Below, piece after piece: positions 32,651 to 42,014 of a DNA stretch of 64,000 nt (position 1 is the stretch's first letter; each line of letters begins with the position of its first letter). Both the position numbers and the translations under genes were made by a program. The notes beneath the pieces were generated by a model. It was not told where the DNA came from, ran no database searches, and saw nothing but the letters and a program-made list of their open reading frames with translations. The stretch comes from Streptomyces sp. NBC_01669 (GTDB lineage Bacteria; Actinomycetota; Actinomycetes; Streptomycetales; Streptomycetaceae), in the NCBI RefSeq assembly GCF_026339735.1, contig NZ_JAPEQG010000002.1:1177703-1241702 (forward strand), in the 5' to 3' direction.

Positions 32651-35485
32651 ATGATCGAACCGACTCGTGACTCCATCGTCCGCGCAGAGGTCTCGCGCCG
32701 GGCGCTGCTGGCGATCGGCGCCGGAACCGCGCTGAGCGTCGCGGTCGGCGCCGGGACGGCAGCCGCCGAGCCCAAGATCCGGACCACGTACTACGTCGCC
32801 GTGAACGGCAGTGACACCGCACCCGGTACCTCCGCGGAACCACTGCGCACGATCAACGCCGCCGCCCAGAAGGCCCAGCCAGGAGACACCGTCCGGGTCC
32901 GCGCCGGGATCTACCGGGAGGAGGTCGTCCTCCCGCGCGGCGGTACTCACCCCAGCGCCCGGATCACCTACACCGTCGACAAGGGCGCCGATGTCACCAT
33001 CACAGGATCGGACCTGTTCACGACCTGGACCCAGGTGTCCGGGGATGTCTGGCAGCTGAGGATTGCGAACTCGTACTTCAACAGGTTCAATCCGTACGCG
33101 GAGCAGGTGCACGGTGACTGGTTCGACGGCCACCGCAGGCTCCACCGCCGCGGCATGGTGTACCTCGATGGTGCGTGGCTGCCGGAAGCGACCAGCCTGG
33201 CCGCGGTGGGCTCGAACACGGCGGCGTCCTGGTGGTCGAGCGTCGACGGCCTCGTCAACGGGACCGCGCCCACCTACAAGCCCTCCTACGACCCCGACGG
33301 CTACACGACGCTGACCGCGAAGTTCCCCGGGGTCAACCCCAACCGGGGCAAGGTCGAGGTCGGCATCCGCGGCACCGTCGTCAAGCCCGCCGCGACGAAC
33401 TGCGACTACATCACCATCCGCGGCTTCACCCTCCGCAACGCCGCGACGAACTGGGCCGCACCCACCATGGGCCAGGAGGGACTGGTGAGCGCCTACTGGT
33501 GCAAGGGCTGGATCATCACGGACAACGAGATCGCCTACTCCCGGTGCTGCGGTATCGCCCTTGGCAAGTACTCCGACGAGCACGACGGCACGCGCGGTAC
33601 GACAGAGGGCTACTACCTGACCATCGAGGACGCGCAGAAGACGGGCGGCTGGTCGTTCGCGAACATCGGCGGCCACGTGGTGGAGAACAACACGATCCAC
33701 CACTGCGGCCAGACCGGGATCGTCGGCTCGCTCGGCGCGATCGGCAGTGTCATCGCTGACAACGAGATCTACCACTGCAACACCCAGGGCATCTGGGGCG
33801 GGGCCGAGATGGCGGGCATCAAGCTGCACGCCGCCATCGACGTCGTGATCTCGGGCAACCACATCTACAACACCGGTGACAATGCGGCGATCTGGCTGGA
33901 CTGGATGGCACAGGGAACCCGTGTCCTCGGGAACCTGTTCCACGACAACCGCCGTGACTTCTTCTGCGAGGTCGACCACGGTCCGCTGTTCCTGGCCAAC
34001 AACGTCATGCTGTCGCGGAACGTTCTCTGGTCCTCGACGGACGGGGCGGCCTGGGCGCACAACCTCGTGGCCGGCGCCATCTCCGCGAACTCGGACGGCA
34101 GACAGACCCCGTACATGCAGCCGCACACCACGACGACGATCGCCAACGCGAGCATCCCCCTCGGGGCGCAGCAGTGGATGAACAACATCCTCGGCGGTCC
34201 GGCCAACCTCTCCCCGTGGGACTCGGCGAGCGCGGAGTTCCCCAATTCGATGAAGGCGAACGTCTTTACCAAGGGCGCGAAGAAGTCGGCGCAGGAACAG
34301 GGCGGCGTCGACGCATCCACGGTGGAATACTTTCCTGCACTCAGCAAGGAGAAGGAGGGCTGGTACCTGACGGTGCCGCGGGCCGAGTCGTGGCGCTCGA
34401 CCCAGCAACTGGTGAGCACCTCGTCGCTGGCGAACGCGCCGAGGCCGAACCAGCCGTTCACCAACCCGGACGGCTCGGCCATGTCGGTGTCGACCGACTA
34501 CCTCGGGCTCCAGCGTTCCACCAGCACCCCGTTCCCCGGCCCGTTCGAGACCGCCGGAGGTTCGACCGCGATCAAGGTGTGGTCGCGCGTCGTCCCCACC
34601 ACCGACGCCTGGGGCAGGCCGGTAGCAACGAATCCCAGCGGTCCGGGCGCGGCGACCGACGCCGCCGGCAACATCACCGTGCACGTGCGCGGTACCGGCA
34701 ACGGGATCTGGCAGCGCACCTTCAACGGTACGTCCTGGACCGACTGGACCGGGCTCGGTGGGCCCAACGCCGGTACCTTCACCGGCGCACCCGCTCTGAC
34801 CGCGGTCAACGGCCGCACCGACGTCTTCGTCCGCGGCGTCGACGATCAGCTCTGGCAGCGGACCTGGACCGCCGCGGGCGGCTGGACTGGCTGGACGGCC
34901 CACGGCGGCATTCTGGTGGACAGCCCCGCCGCGGCGACCGACGCCAACGGCAACATCACCGTGCACGTGCGCGGTACCGACAACGGGATCTGGCAGCGCA
35001 CCTTCAACGGTACGTCCTGGACCGACTGGACCGGGCTCGGTGGGCCCAACGCCGGCACCTTCACCGGCGCACCCGCTCTGACCGCGGTCAACGGCCGCAC
35101 CGACGTCTTCGTCCGCGGCGTCGACGATCAGCTCTGGCAGCGGACCTGGACCGCCGCGGGCGGCTGGACTGGCTGGACGGCCCACGGCGGCACTCTGGTG
35201 GACAGCCCCGCCGCGGCGACCGACGCCAACGGCAACATCACCGTGCACGTGCGCGGCACCGACAACAAGATCCACCAGCGCACCTTCAACGGCACGTCCT
35301 GGACCGACTGGACCGGGCTCGGCGGGCCCAACGCCGGCACCTTCACCGGCGCACCCGCGCTCACAGCGATCAACGGCCGCACCAACCTCTTCGTCCGCGG
35401 CACCGACAACCAGCTCTGGCAACGGACCTGGACCACCGCGGACGGCTGGAGCAGCTGGACTGCCCTCGGCGGCACTCTGAAGTAA
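32651..35485 (+). CDS. exported parallel beta-helix protein with lectin-like propeller tail
   Basis: 944 residues, starting 41 bp after the lactonase gene with GGAGG 8 nt before the ATG. A Tat-like signal (VSRRALLAIGAGTALSVAVG) precedes the mature start near AEPKIRTTYY. Residues about 40-560 form a right-handed parallel beta-helix (GDTVRVRAGIYREEVVLPRG, then repeated ITDNEI, VVENNTIHHC, VISGNHIYNTGDN turns), as in polysaccharide lyases and some glycosidases. Residues about 665-944 are tandem 94-residue units built from blades such as VFVRGVDDQLWQRTW and GLGGPNAGTFTGAPAL, like PLL/tectonin-type lectin propellers. It probably attacks and binds an extracellular glycan supplying the imported sugar. 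The catalytic residues and exact activity are not assignable. Confidence 0.8.
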   Translation: MIEPTRDSIVRAEVSRRALLAIGAGTALSVAVGAGTAAAEPKIRTTYYVAVNGSDTAPGTSAEPLRTINAAAQKAQPGDTVRVRAGIYREEVVLPRGGTHPSARITYTVDKGADVTITGSDLFTTWTQVSGDVWQLRIANSYFNRFNPYAEQVHGDWFDGHRRLHRRGMVYLDGAWLPEATSLAAVGSNTAASWWSSVDGLVNGTAPTYKPSYDPDGYTTLTAKFPGVNPNRGKVEVGIRGTVVKPAATNCDYITIRGFTLRNAATNWAAPTMGQEGLVSAYWCKGWIITDNEIAYSRCCGIALGKYSDEHDGTRGTTEGYYLTIEDAQKTGGWSFANIGGHVVENNTIHHCGQTGIVGSLGAIGSVIADNEIYHCNTQGIWGGAEMAGIKLHAAIDVVISGNHIYNTGDNAAIWLDWMAQGTRVLGNLFHDNRRDFFCEVDHGPLFLANNVMLSRNVLWSSTDGAAWAHNLVAGAISANSDGRQTPYMQPHTTTTIANASIPLGAQQWMNNILGGPANLSPWDSASAEFPNSMKANVFTKGAKKSAQEQGGVDASTVEYFPALSKEKEGWYLTVPRAESWRSTQQLVSTSSLANAPRPNQPFTNPDGSAMSVSTDYLGLQRSTSTPFPGPFETAGGSTAIKVWSRVVPTTDAWGRPVATNPSGPGAATDAAGNITVHVRGTGNGIWQRTFNGTSWTDWTGLGGPNAGTFTGAPALTAVNGRTDVFVRGVDDQLWQRTWTAAGGWTGWTAHGGILVDSPAAATDANGNITVHVRGTDNGIWQRTFNGTSWTDWTGLGGPNAGTFTGAPALTAVNGRTDVFVRGVDDQLWQRTWTAAGGWTGWTAHGGTLVDSPAAATDANGNITVHVRGTDNKIHQRTFNGTSWTDWTGLGGPNAGTFTGAPALTAINGRTNLFVRGTDNQLWQRTWTTADGWSSWTALGGTLK
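34651..35484 (+). repeat. three tandem 282-bp coding repeats
   Basis: Units begin at 34651, 34933 and 35215 (each starting GGCGACCGACGCC). They are nearly identical at DNA level, with the third somewhat diverged and cut short by the stop codon. Each encodes 94 residues of the lectin-like propeller. The high identity suggests recent duplication or gene conversion and offers scope for repeat-number change. Confidence 0.9.
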
Positions 35486-35537
35486 TCAGACCCGCCCGAC
35501 CCTGCTGATTCGGCACCGGCGGGTTGATCACGCATCG

Positions 35538-35570
35538 GGGTGCCGCTGGCCGACCTGGCCAGCGGCACCC
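35538..35570 (+). terminator. terminator at the end of the sugar operon
   Basis: GGGTGCCGCTGGC and its exact complement form a 13-bp stem with a 7-nt loop, 52 bp after the beta-helix stop codon. Confidence 0.75.
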
Positions 35571-35622
35571 AGTGCCGACAGTGGCAAAGGATCCCGGACA
35601 CTCTGAAAGGTGGCGAACGACT

Positions 35623-36402
35623 GTGCAGGCTGATCCGTGGGGCTTGTCCGGCAAAACCGTGCTCCTCACCGGGGCGCTCGGCGGTATCGGAATCGTCTGC
35701 GCGGCCGCCTTCGCCGACGCAGGCGCGCGTGTGCTGCTCAGCGACCTGCCGTCCCCTGCTGACGCCGCCGAACAGCTGACTGCCCACCGTTTCGGCGCCG
35801 AGAACTATCTCAGCTGTGATGTCCGTTCGCCGGCCCAGGTCGAGTCGATACTCGATGACGCCACAGATATGCTCGGCGCCGCACCGGACATCGTGTCCGT
35901 CCACGCGGGACTTGTGGGCTCGTTTCCCATCGAGCAGTACCCCATCGACGAGTTCGACAACCTGATGGCCGTGAACCTGCGCGGTTCGTTCCTGACCGCG
36001 TGCGCAGCCGCCCAGCGGTGGCGCACGGCCGGGCGACCGGGGAACCTGATCTTCACCACCAGCTGGGTCCAGGATGTCCCCTGGCCGGAGATCGGTCCGT
36101 ACGCGGCGAGCAAGGCCGCGGTGCGCGCGCTGATGCGCGGTTTCGCCCGCGAGCTGGCACCACACGGAATCCGCGCGAACGCCCTCGCGCCCGGCATCGT
36201 CGGAGTCGGAATGGCGCGCCGCCAATGGGACTCGGATCCGACCTACCAAGCGCGCGCCCGCAGGGCCATCCCCCTCGGCACCCTCCAAGACCCCAAGTCG
36301 GTCGCCGACGCCATGCTGTTCCTGGCCTCCCCTCGATCGGCCTACATGACCGGCTCAACCCTCGTCATCGACGGCGGCGCCAGCCTGTACCCGATGGACT
36401 GA
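35623..36402 (+). CDS. SDR-family oxidoreductase
   Basis: 259 residues from GTG 35623 (the frame is open further upstream but the domain starts here). Classical SDR motifs are the cofactor loop TGALGGIGIVCAA, YLSCDVRS, the catalytic YAASKAAVRALM, and GIRANALAPGIVG. The usual NNAG becomes VHAG. It sits directly after the sugar-operon terminator in the same direction and could be the sugar 1-dehydrogenase feeding the lactonase, as in oxidative pentose pathways with SDR enzymes. It could also act on another alcohol. Confidence 0.85.
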   Translation: MQADPWGLSGKTVLLTGALGGIGIVCAAAFADAGARVLLSDLPSPADAAEQLTAHRFGAENYLSCDVRSPAQVESILDDATDMLGAAPDIVSVHAGLVGSFPIEQYPIDEFDNLMAVNLRGSFLTACAAAQRWRTAGRPGNLIFTTSWVQDVPWPEIGPYAASKAAVRALMRGFARELAPHGIRANALAPGIVGVGMARRQWDSDPTYQARARRAIPLGTLQDPKSVADAMLFLASPRSAYMTGSTLVIDGGASLYPMD

Positions 36403-36959
36403 CCGGCTTCACTGCCCGGCGCCCGACACCGAGCCGGTGCGATCGATCTCGGGATGCGCCGGTAATGCGCACAGACCAACCACAGCACGGCCTACTCAGT
36501 GGGATCTGCGTCGGCGTACCGAGTCCTCCAACACCGACTTGGTTGGCCGGGAAGCCGCGGTCCTCGGCTCGGAGTCGAGCGCGGGCCCAAGCCGTCGGAG
36601 CAGCACCTCGCCGGGGCTCTTCCCCGCGAGCACCGCCCGGACCTCGTCCACGGTCGACCCAGCGCGATCGGCGGCCACTTGGCTCCAAGAACCGGCGGCC
36701 CGCCACCCGCTGCGACGTCGGCAAAACAACCAAACGCCCCGAGACCATCACCGAAAGCAATCGGAACAAAGCTCGCAAAGATCAAATAAAAAGCTAACTG
36801 GAAAGTCTCTGGACATGCCGGGATATCTCGGCAGGAGACGCCGTGGACAAGGAGGAATATTTCAGATCTACCCTTGCGCGCCTCACGCAGACCGTGGCAC
36901 GGTACAGGAATTGATCTGAAACTCCCACCGCAGAACACACACGCGAGGATGGTTTCAGA
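36403..36959. other. 557-bp intergenic region with falling GC content
   Basis: There is no confident gene. A minus-strand frame (36729-36496) contains WSQVAADRAGSTVDEVRAVL, which looks faintly like a broken HTH regulator. From about 36720 on, the base composition is visibly poorer in GC (AATAAAAAGCTAACTGG) and leads into the next gene, so a transfer boundary and its promoter probably lie here. Confidence 0.4.
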
Positions 36960-39332
36960 ATGATCGACAGAAGGAATCTCCTTTCTCTGCTGGCGGCCAC
37001 CGGAGTCGGCGCGACGATCGCCCTCGACCCGACGATTGCGCAAGCCCAATCGCTCGATGCAGGGGTTGCCGGAGTGGGCGGCCAGGCTGCCGGATTGAGC
37101 CGTTCTCTGCGAGAGTTGCACGGCTCCCTCCGGGTGTCGATCCGGAAATATGAGGGCACGACGCTGCGCCAAGCCCAAGTATTTGACGGCGACACGCTGA
37201 CCGACGGGCCGCAGCAGTGGCAGCTGAAGTGGGAGGCGCGGCGGGTGTCCGATGATCATGGATGGGAGGTCACCCTGACATGCACTCTGGAGAAGGGGGA
37301 AGCGGAACAAACCGCGATCTCTGTCGATTTCCCATTCGAGAACTGGGAGACCGCGAACTACGTGATGATTCCCGGAATCGTCTACAACGGCAATCGCTAT
37401 CGCACCATCGGCAACGGGTACAATCCGAACTATCCGGCCGACATGTACTACAATCCCCGGACGCCGCTGGCGACATCGAATAACCCGCGGCTGGCCTCCG
37501 ATGTCGCGGCGCCTTCGCGGATCGAGCTGGAAACCTGCAATACTGCAGCCCCGGCAATGAGCTTCTTCTCACCCAAGTCCAGAAAGGGCTGGATCGTCCT
37601 CACGGAGCAGGGAACCCGACTGGGCAATAGCGGACTCTCGGTTGAAGAGAGCGCGAGCAGGGAAAGCTGCGAATTTCGTATTTCGGCGCCCGTTGTGCGC
37701 CAGCAGGCTGCCGGTTTCGGCGACTTTCGACCGAGCGGGGACAGGGCGTCGAACTGGGCTCCCGGTGACGCCGTGTCGATTCGCTTCCAGGTCTTCACCT
37801 TCAATGCCGATGGAATTCCAGCAGTCCTGCAAAAATTCATGGATGTGCGAAAGTCGCTTACTGGCCCCACCGCGCCTCGCAACCTGCTTCCGATGAGCAA
37901 GCTGGCGGAGCTTGGCACCAACATCTGCCGGGGCAATTTCACCGAAACCGAGGCCGGCAAGTACTATCTCCCGGAAAATTCGAAGCACTTTCAATTGGGT
38001 TGGGTCAGCGGCATGATCAACACCTACCCCATGTTGGCCCTGAATGACCCGACGGAACGCGGCAGAGTCTCCGAGGAGCTTGACTTCATCTGTTCGCGCA
38101 TGAAGGGGCGAAGCGGATTTTTCTTCAGCTTCATCAAAGCAGATGGCACGATCGTCTCGGAGAAGGCTCACCCCGACTTCCCGGCGGTACAGGCGATGGT
38201 GCGCAAGAACGGAGACGTGCTCTTCTGGCTGATCAAGCATTTGATGCTCCTGAAGGCACAAGGGCATGGCGATGCCATCAAGGAATCCTGGGAATTGGCC
38301 GCGGGCGGCCTGGCAGAGGCATTCACCCAGACCTGGCAAAAGCACGGAGAATTCGGTCAGTACATCGTGCCCGAAACAGGCGATATTGCCGTCTATAACT
38401 CGACAGCCGGCGCCATCGCTCCGGCCGGGCTTGCCCTGGCGGCTGAATACTTCCACCGTCCGGACTGGTTGGCCGTAGCCGAGGAATCGGCCAAATTCTA
38501 CTATGACCGCGACATCAAGTCCCGCGGATTCACCAGTGGAGCGTGCGCGGATATTTCACAGGATGCGGATTCCGAATCGGCATTTGGTCTCCTGGAGTCA
38601 TTCATGGCGCTGTACCAGTACACCGGAAAGAGGGAATGGCTGAATCGCGCGAAGGTCCAAGCCGCACTGTGCTCGTCCTGGACGCTTGCGTACAATCCTC
38701 TCTTCCCGGCAAACAGCGCTATCGCACGACTGAACGGAAAGATGGCTGGCGCCGTCTGGGCAAGCAGCCAAAACAAGCATGCCGCGCCCGGCGTCTGTAC
38801 ATCCTCCGCAGACCACCTGTTCAAGCTATACCGAGCGACTGGGGACAAGAAGTACGCTGAACTCATCAGGGATATCCAGCATGCCCACGCCGAGGCCGTC
38901 AACATGCCGGGACATATAACAACCAACTACCTAATCGGTTCGAGCATGGAGCGGATCCAGCCCAGCGATGCCGAGGGCAAGGGGGCCATCGGTAATTTCA
39001 TCTATACGAGAAACTCCTGGACCGAGACCAACGGCATCTTGATGGCACTCGAACTTCCCGGAATCTACGTCCGGCCTGGGGAAGGAGTCCTCATTCCCTT
39101 TGACCATGTCCAGGCTGAATACGTCCGCGACAGCCGTCGTGCTGCCGTAGTCCGCTTGACAAACGACACAGCCTACGCGGCAGAGGTGTCGGTGCTGGCG
39201 GAAACGGCCCACCAATCGGCCCGCCCCCTTGGGTACACAGCGTTCCTCGGTTGGCCGCGAGTCGAAGTCCCGGCCGGCGGGGCGGTCACCGTGAGGGTCG
39301 CGAGGGATGGAAAGGTCACACTTCAAGCCTGA
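36960..39332 (+). CDS. exported protein with predicted helical-barrel glycosidase-like core
   Basis: 790 residues. The N-terminus MIDRRNLLSLLAATGVGATI is an RR-type export signal ending near AQAQS. An N-terminal beta-sandwich region (to about 290, with FPFENWETANYVMIPGIVYN) precedes an alpha-helical repeat region (about 310-700; GFFFSFIKADGTIV, KNGDVLFWLIKHLMLLKAQG, SESAFGLLESFMALYQYTGK, HLFKLYRATGDKKYAELIRD) typical of (alpha/alpha)6-barrel enzymes. A C-terminal beta segment closes it. No glycoside-hydrolase family could be named. Codon usage (many AAA, ATT, AAT and CAA codons) differs clearly from the neighbouring sugar operon, suggesting recent transfer. A role in glycan breakdown alongside the operon is inferred. 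Confidence 0.65.
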   Translation: MIDRRNLLSLLAATGVGATIALDPTIAQAQSLDAGVAGVGGQAAGLSRSLRELHGSLRVSIRKYEGTTLRQAQVFDGDTLTDGPQQWQLKWEARRVSDDHGWEVTLTCTLEKGEAEQTAISVDFPFENWETANYVMIPGIVYNGNRYRTIGNGYNPNYPADMYYNPRTPLATSNNPRLASDVAAPSRIELETCNTAAPAMSFFSPKSRKGWIVLTEQGTRLGNSGLSVEESASRESCEFRISAPVVRQQAAGFGDFRPSGDRASNWAPGDAVSIRFQVFTFNADGIPAVLQKFMDVRKSLTGPTAPRNLLPMSKLAELGTNICRGNFTETEAGKYYLPENSKHFQLGWVSGMINTYPMLALNDPTERGRVSEELDFICSRMKGRSGFFFSFIKADGTIVSEKAHPDFPAVQAMVRKNGDVLFWLIKHLMLLKAQGHGDAIKESWELAAGGLAEAFTQTWQKHGEFGQYIVPETGDIAVYNSTAGAIAPAGLALAAEYFHRPDWLAVAEESAKFYYDRDIKSRGFTSGACADISQDADSESAFGLLESFMALYQYTGKREWLNRAKVQAALCSSWTLAYNPLFPANSAIARLNGKMAGAVWASSQNKHAAPGVCTSSADHLFKLYRATGDKKYAELIRDIQHAHAEAVNMPGHITTNYLIGSSMERIQPSDAEGKGAIGNFIYTRNSWTETNGILMALELPGIYVRPGEGVLIPFDHVQAEYVRDSRRAAVVRLTNDTAYAAEVSVLAETAHQSARPLGYTAFLGWPRVEVPAGGAVTVRVARDGKVTLQA

Positions 39333-39682
39333 TCCGGCTGCATCCGGCCTCAGGCATCGGGACGACGACCATGGCGACAAGCGTCCCAGAATAGTTCACA
39401 TCAATCGTCCGAAGCTCCGGGGCCGCTGCCGAGGTTGGTCAGCGGCCCGCGGCGGATTGGGAGTGAGCCGACTCCATCAGCGCCTCAGCGGCCGACACCT
39501 TGGGACCGGGCGACAGTTGGCGCCCCGCTGGGCCGGCGCGATCGCCGTGCCGATCTCGACCTTTTTGTTTAACCTCGGCAGTTCACCTGACCTGCTGATC
39601 TTGGTTCGTTCCTGAGACAGCAGGACGGCCGTTCTTCACGCTTCAAGGTGTCGAGCAAAGTCGCGTAAAAGAACAGCCGCTG
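39333..39682. other. 350-bp region without a gene
   Basis: No coding sequence was recognised. It ends at an IS fragment. Confidence 0.5.
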
Positions 39683-40004
39683 GTGAAGAGTCTCGCCCCT
39701 GAACAGTCCGCTGACGCCGCGCTGGGCATCCTGTCCCACTTTCGTGTCCAGTTCTACGACTGCCTCTACGCCCGGGCGGATGCGCTCTTCGAGCTCACCG
39801 ACGCGGTGCTGTGTGCCGATGGGCCGGTCACCTCGCTGGTCGAGCTGACGCTCACGGCCGAGTACCGGCGCGAGCACGGGGCGGGCTGGCTGGAGCCGCG
39901 CCTTCTGCGCAGGCTGCTGGCCTCCACTCCACTGCCGCGTGCGGCCGACGGGCGGATCGTGCTCGCCGTGGACGTGAGCAACTGGCTGCGTCCCGACGCT
40001 GCGC
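39683..40004 (+). pseudogene. IS701-like transposase, N-terminal fragment
   Basis: From GTG 39683 it reads VKSLAPEQSADAALGILSHF, YARADALFELTDAVLCADGP and PRAADGRIVLAVDVSNWLRP, the N-terminal part of a widespread Streptomyces transposase related to IS701, with the first catalytic Asp in VDVSNW. It stops at DA where the inverted repeat of the IS1182 element begins. Confidence 0.7.
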
Positions 40005-41919
40005 GATCTTGGTGGTTAATTCCAACTGTCATGTAACGAGGGAGAGTTGGAGTCGGGCGAGGTGGCTGTGGTTGGCGCGGTCGAGGGGGTGGCCGTTCCA
40101 CCAGGCGGTGATACGGATGAGGTTGAGGGCGGTGGCGCTGGTGGTGTGGTCGAGGTGGATCTTGGCCAGGCCGCGGTAGCGGGCGCGGCGTAGGCCGGTG
40201 GTGTGGGTGGCTTGGCGGATGGTGCCCTCGACGCCGGCGCGCAGGGCGTAGTTGCGGTTGAAGTCGTCGGTCTGTTGGTGGGCGCGGGCAGTTTGGATGG
40301 CCTCGGTGAGTTCGCGGGGTTGGAGGCTGAGCCGGCGGCGGTTGCTGCGGGCGCTGGTGCACTGGTCCTTGGAGGGGCAGGGGATGCAGTCCAGGGCGGC
40401 GAAGGATACGACGGTCTTGGCCACGCCTTCTTGGATGACATCGTTCCAGGTGGTGCTGGTCTTCCCGGCGGGGCAGATGGCCTGCTGGTTGTCCCAGTCG
40501 ATGGTGAAGTCGGTAGCTGCGAAGCCTTGTTGGGCTTTGGCTTGGTGGGAGGTGTCGAGCAGGACCGGGGTGATCAAGGCGACGCCGTAGGCCTTGGCGG
40601 AGCCCACGATCAGTTCGGCACTGGGGTAGCCGGAGTCGAGGTAGTGCCGATTGGGCAGCAGCCGACGGCGCTCCAGGGCCTGGTGGATCGGTTCCAGGGC
40701 CTTGGTGTCCGGGAGGGTGGAGGCGGTGGTGGCCACGTTCGTGATGATGTTCGGCCGGGCGGGACGGTCGCCGTCGGCCTGTGGGTGGCAGGTCTCCGAA
40801 ACGTGCAGCTTGAATCCGTTCCAGAACATGTCCCGCTTGGCTGACCAGCGGGCGTCGGTGTCATGCGGGGAGGCCAGGCGTATCGGGCCGGGCGGCAGCC
40901 CGTCACCCCCGTCCTCGTCGCGCTCGCGGCGCCGGATCCGCAGCCTGGCGCCCCTACCCGGGGTGCGGGTGTAGTTCTGCACCAGCACGATCCGCAGGGT
41001 CTGCACCGCGGCCAGTTCGCGCAGCCATGCCGGGGATACCGGGGCGTAGAGGGCCTCCAGCAGGGTGTAGCCGTCCTTGGCGTAGTGCAGGGCGAGTTCG
41101 TCCTGCTTGGTCTTGGAGGAGGGCAGACGCCAGGTGTCGATCCGGTCCGCGTAGCGGCGGCTCCAGTCCTCCACGACCAGTGACTGGTTCACCCAGTCGG
41201 GGCAGGTCGCAGCCAGGGCGTTCAGGGCCGCGCGCACGCTCTCGCCGACCAGCTCGAGCCGGTTCAGGTCCCGCACCGCGGCCACGATGTGCGTGGAGTC
41301 GGTGCGCTGGTTGCCGCCCGCCTCCACCAGTCCCAGCTCGCGCAGGCGCTCCAGCAGCAGGTCCAGCACCCGCTCCTCCATCCCGTGGGCGACGACACGG
41401 GAGCGGAACTCCGACAGCACGCTGTGGTCGAAGCCCGGATCCTTCAGCGCCAGACCCAGCGCGTACTTCCAGGACAGGTTCTCCCGGACCTCGTCCGCGG
41501 CCTGCCGGTCGGTGAGGTTCGCGGCCTTCTGCAGCACCGTGACCAGCGCGAGCCGGCCCGGCGACCAGCCCGGCTTGCCCGCCCGCCCGAACCCGTCGGC
41601 GAAGGCAGCGTCCGGGAACAGCTCGCCCAGCCGGTCGCGGACCTGCACCGCCAGCGGGGCCTCCCGCCTGCCCGAGTACATCGCCCGGACCGCCGCCGCG
41701 ATCTGCGGATCCGGCTGAGGCCAAGGCTGGGGCTGCACCGACACGACGCGCTCCGATCCGAGAAGACCCACGAGTGATCACCAGCGCTCATGATCCACTG
41801 CCTCCTCGTCGCGCTGTCACCCCTGGCGCACGGGCAGGCCCACGACCGACTCCGCCAGCCATCTCGATCCCTGCCAACTCGACTTCAATGCAGAACAGTT
41901 GGAATTAACCACCAAGATC
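40005..41919 (-). mobile_element. IS1182-family insertion sequence, complete
   Basis: It is bounded by perfect 25-bp inverted repeats (GATCTTGGTGGTTAATTCCA, then ACTGT, at 40005-40029; complement at 41895-41919). The terminal GATC may be a 4-bp palindromic target duplication rather than part of the repeat. Left (IS701-like) and right (IS5-like) flanks are different remnants, so the target was itself a mosaic or was deleted later. Confidence 0.88.
40029..41771 (-). CDS. IS1182-family transposase
   Basis: 580 residues, apparently intact. It has an N-terminal DUF772-like region (RREAPLAVQVRDRLGELFPD, LTDRQAADEVRENLSWKYAL, DPGFDHSVLSEFRSRV), TDSTHIVAAVRDLNRLEL, and a DDE domain (DMFWNGFKLHVSETCH, HYLDSGYPSAELIV, and AGVEGTIRQATHTTGLRRAR with the catalytic Glu). 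The C-terminus ends inside the left inverted repeat. Confidence 0.92.
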   Translation of the reverse strand: MGLLGSERVVSVQPQPWPQPDPQIAAAVRAMYSGRREAPLAVQVRDRLGELFPDAAFADGFGRAGKPGWSPGRLALVTVLQKAANLTDRQAADEVRENLSWKYALGLALKDPGFDHSVLSEFRSRVVAHGMEERVLDLLLERLRELGLVEAGGNQRTDSTHIVAAVRDLNRLELVGESVRAALNALAATCPDWVNQSLVVEDWSRRYADRIDTWRLPSSKTKQDELALHYAKDGYTLLEALYAPVSPAWLRELAAVQTLRIVLVQNYTRTPGRGARLRIRRRERDEDGGDGLPPGPIRLASPHDTDARWSAKRDMFWNGFKLHVSETCHPQADGDRPARPNIITNVATTASTLPDTKALEPIHQALERRRLLPNRHYLDSGYPSAELIVGSAKAYGVALITPVLLDTSHQAKAQQGFAATDFTIDWDNQQAICPAGKTSTTWNDVIQEGVAKTVVSFAALDCIPCPSKDQCTSARSNRRRLSLQPRELTEAIQTARAHQQTDDFNRNYALRAGVEGTIRQATHTTGLRRARYRGLAKIHLDHTTSATALNLIRITAWWNGHPLDRANHSHLARLQLSLVT

Positions 41920-42014
41920 CTACACCTCCAGCCACGCTGGCACCGGCATCGCGTCCCGCACGACCGCCCACTCGGCGTCGCTCATGTCGGAGGGGTAGCA
42001 GGGCTCACGGACCG
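41920..42014 (-). pseudogene. IS5-family transposase, N-terminal scrap
   Basis: Minus-strand codons read YPSDMSDAEWAVVRDAMPVP and then AWLE, the stereotyped start of Streptomyces IS5-type transposases. It ends at the IS1182 repeat. The next 285 bp (42015-42299) show no recognisable gene. Confidence 0.65.

Noticed and set aside
32498..35422. A 974-codon minus-strand open frame opposite the beta-helix gene
   Set aside because: It is the antisense of the tandem coding repeats; its apparent repeats mirror them and no protein family is visible.
34651..35484. Possible CRISPR-like array because of regular repeats
   Set aside because: Repeats are 282 bp, contiguous without spacers and encode protein blades.
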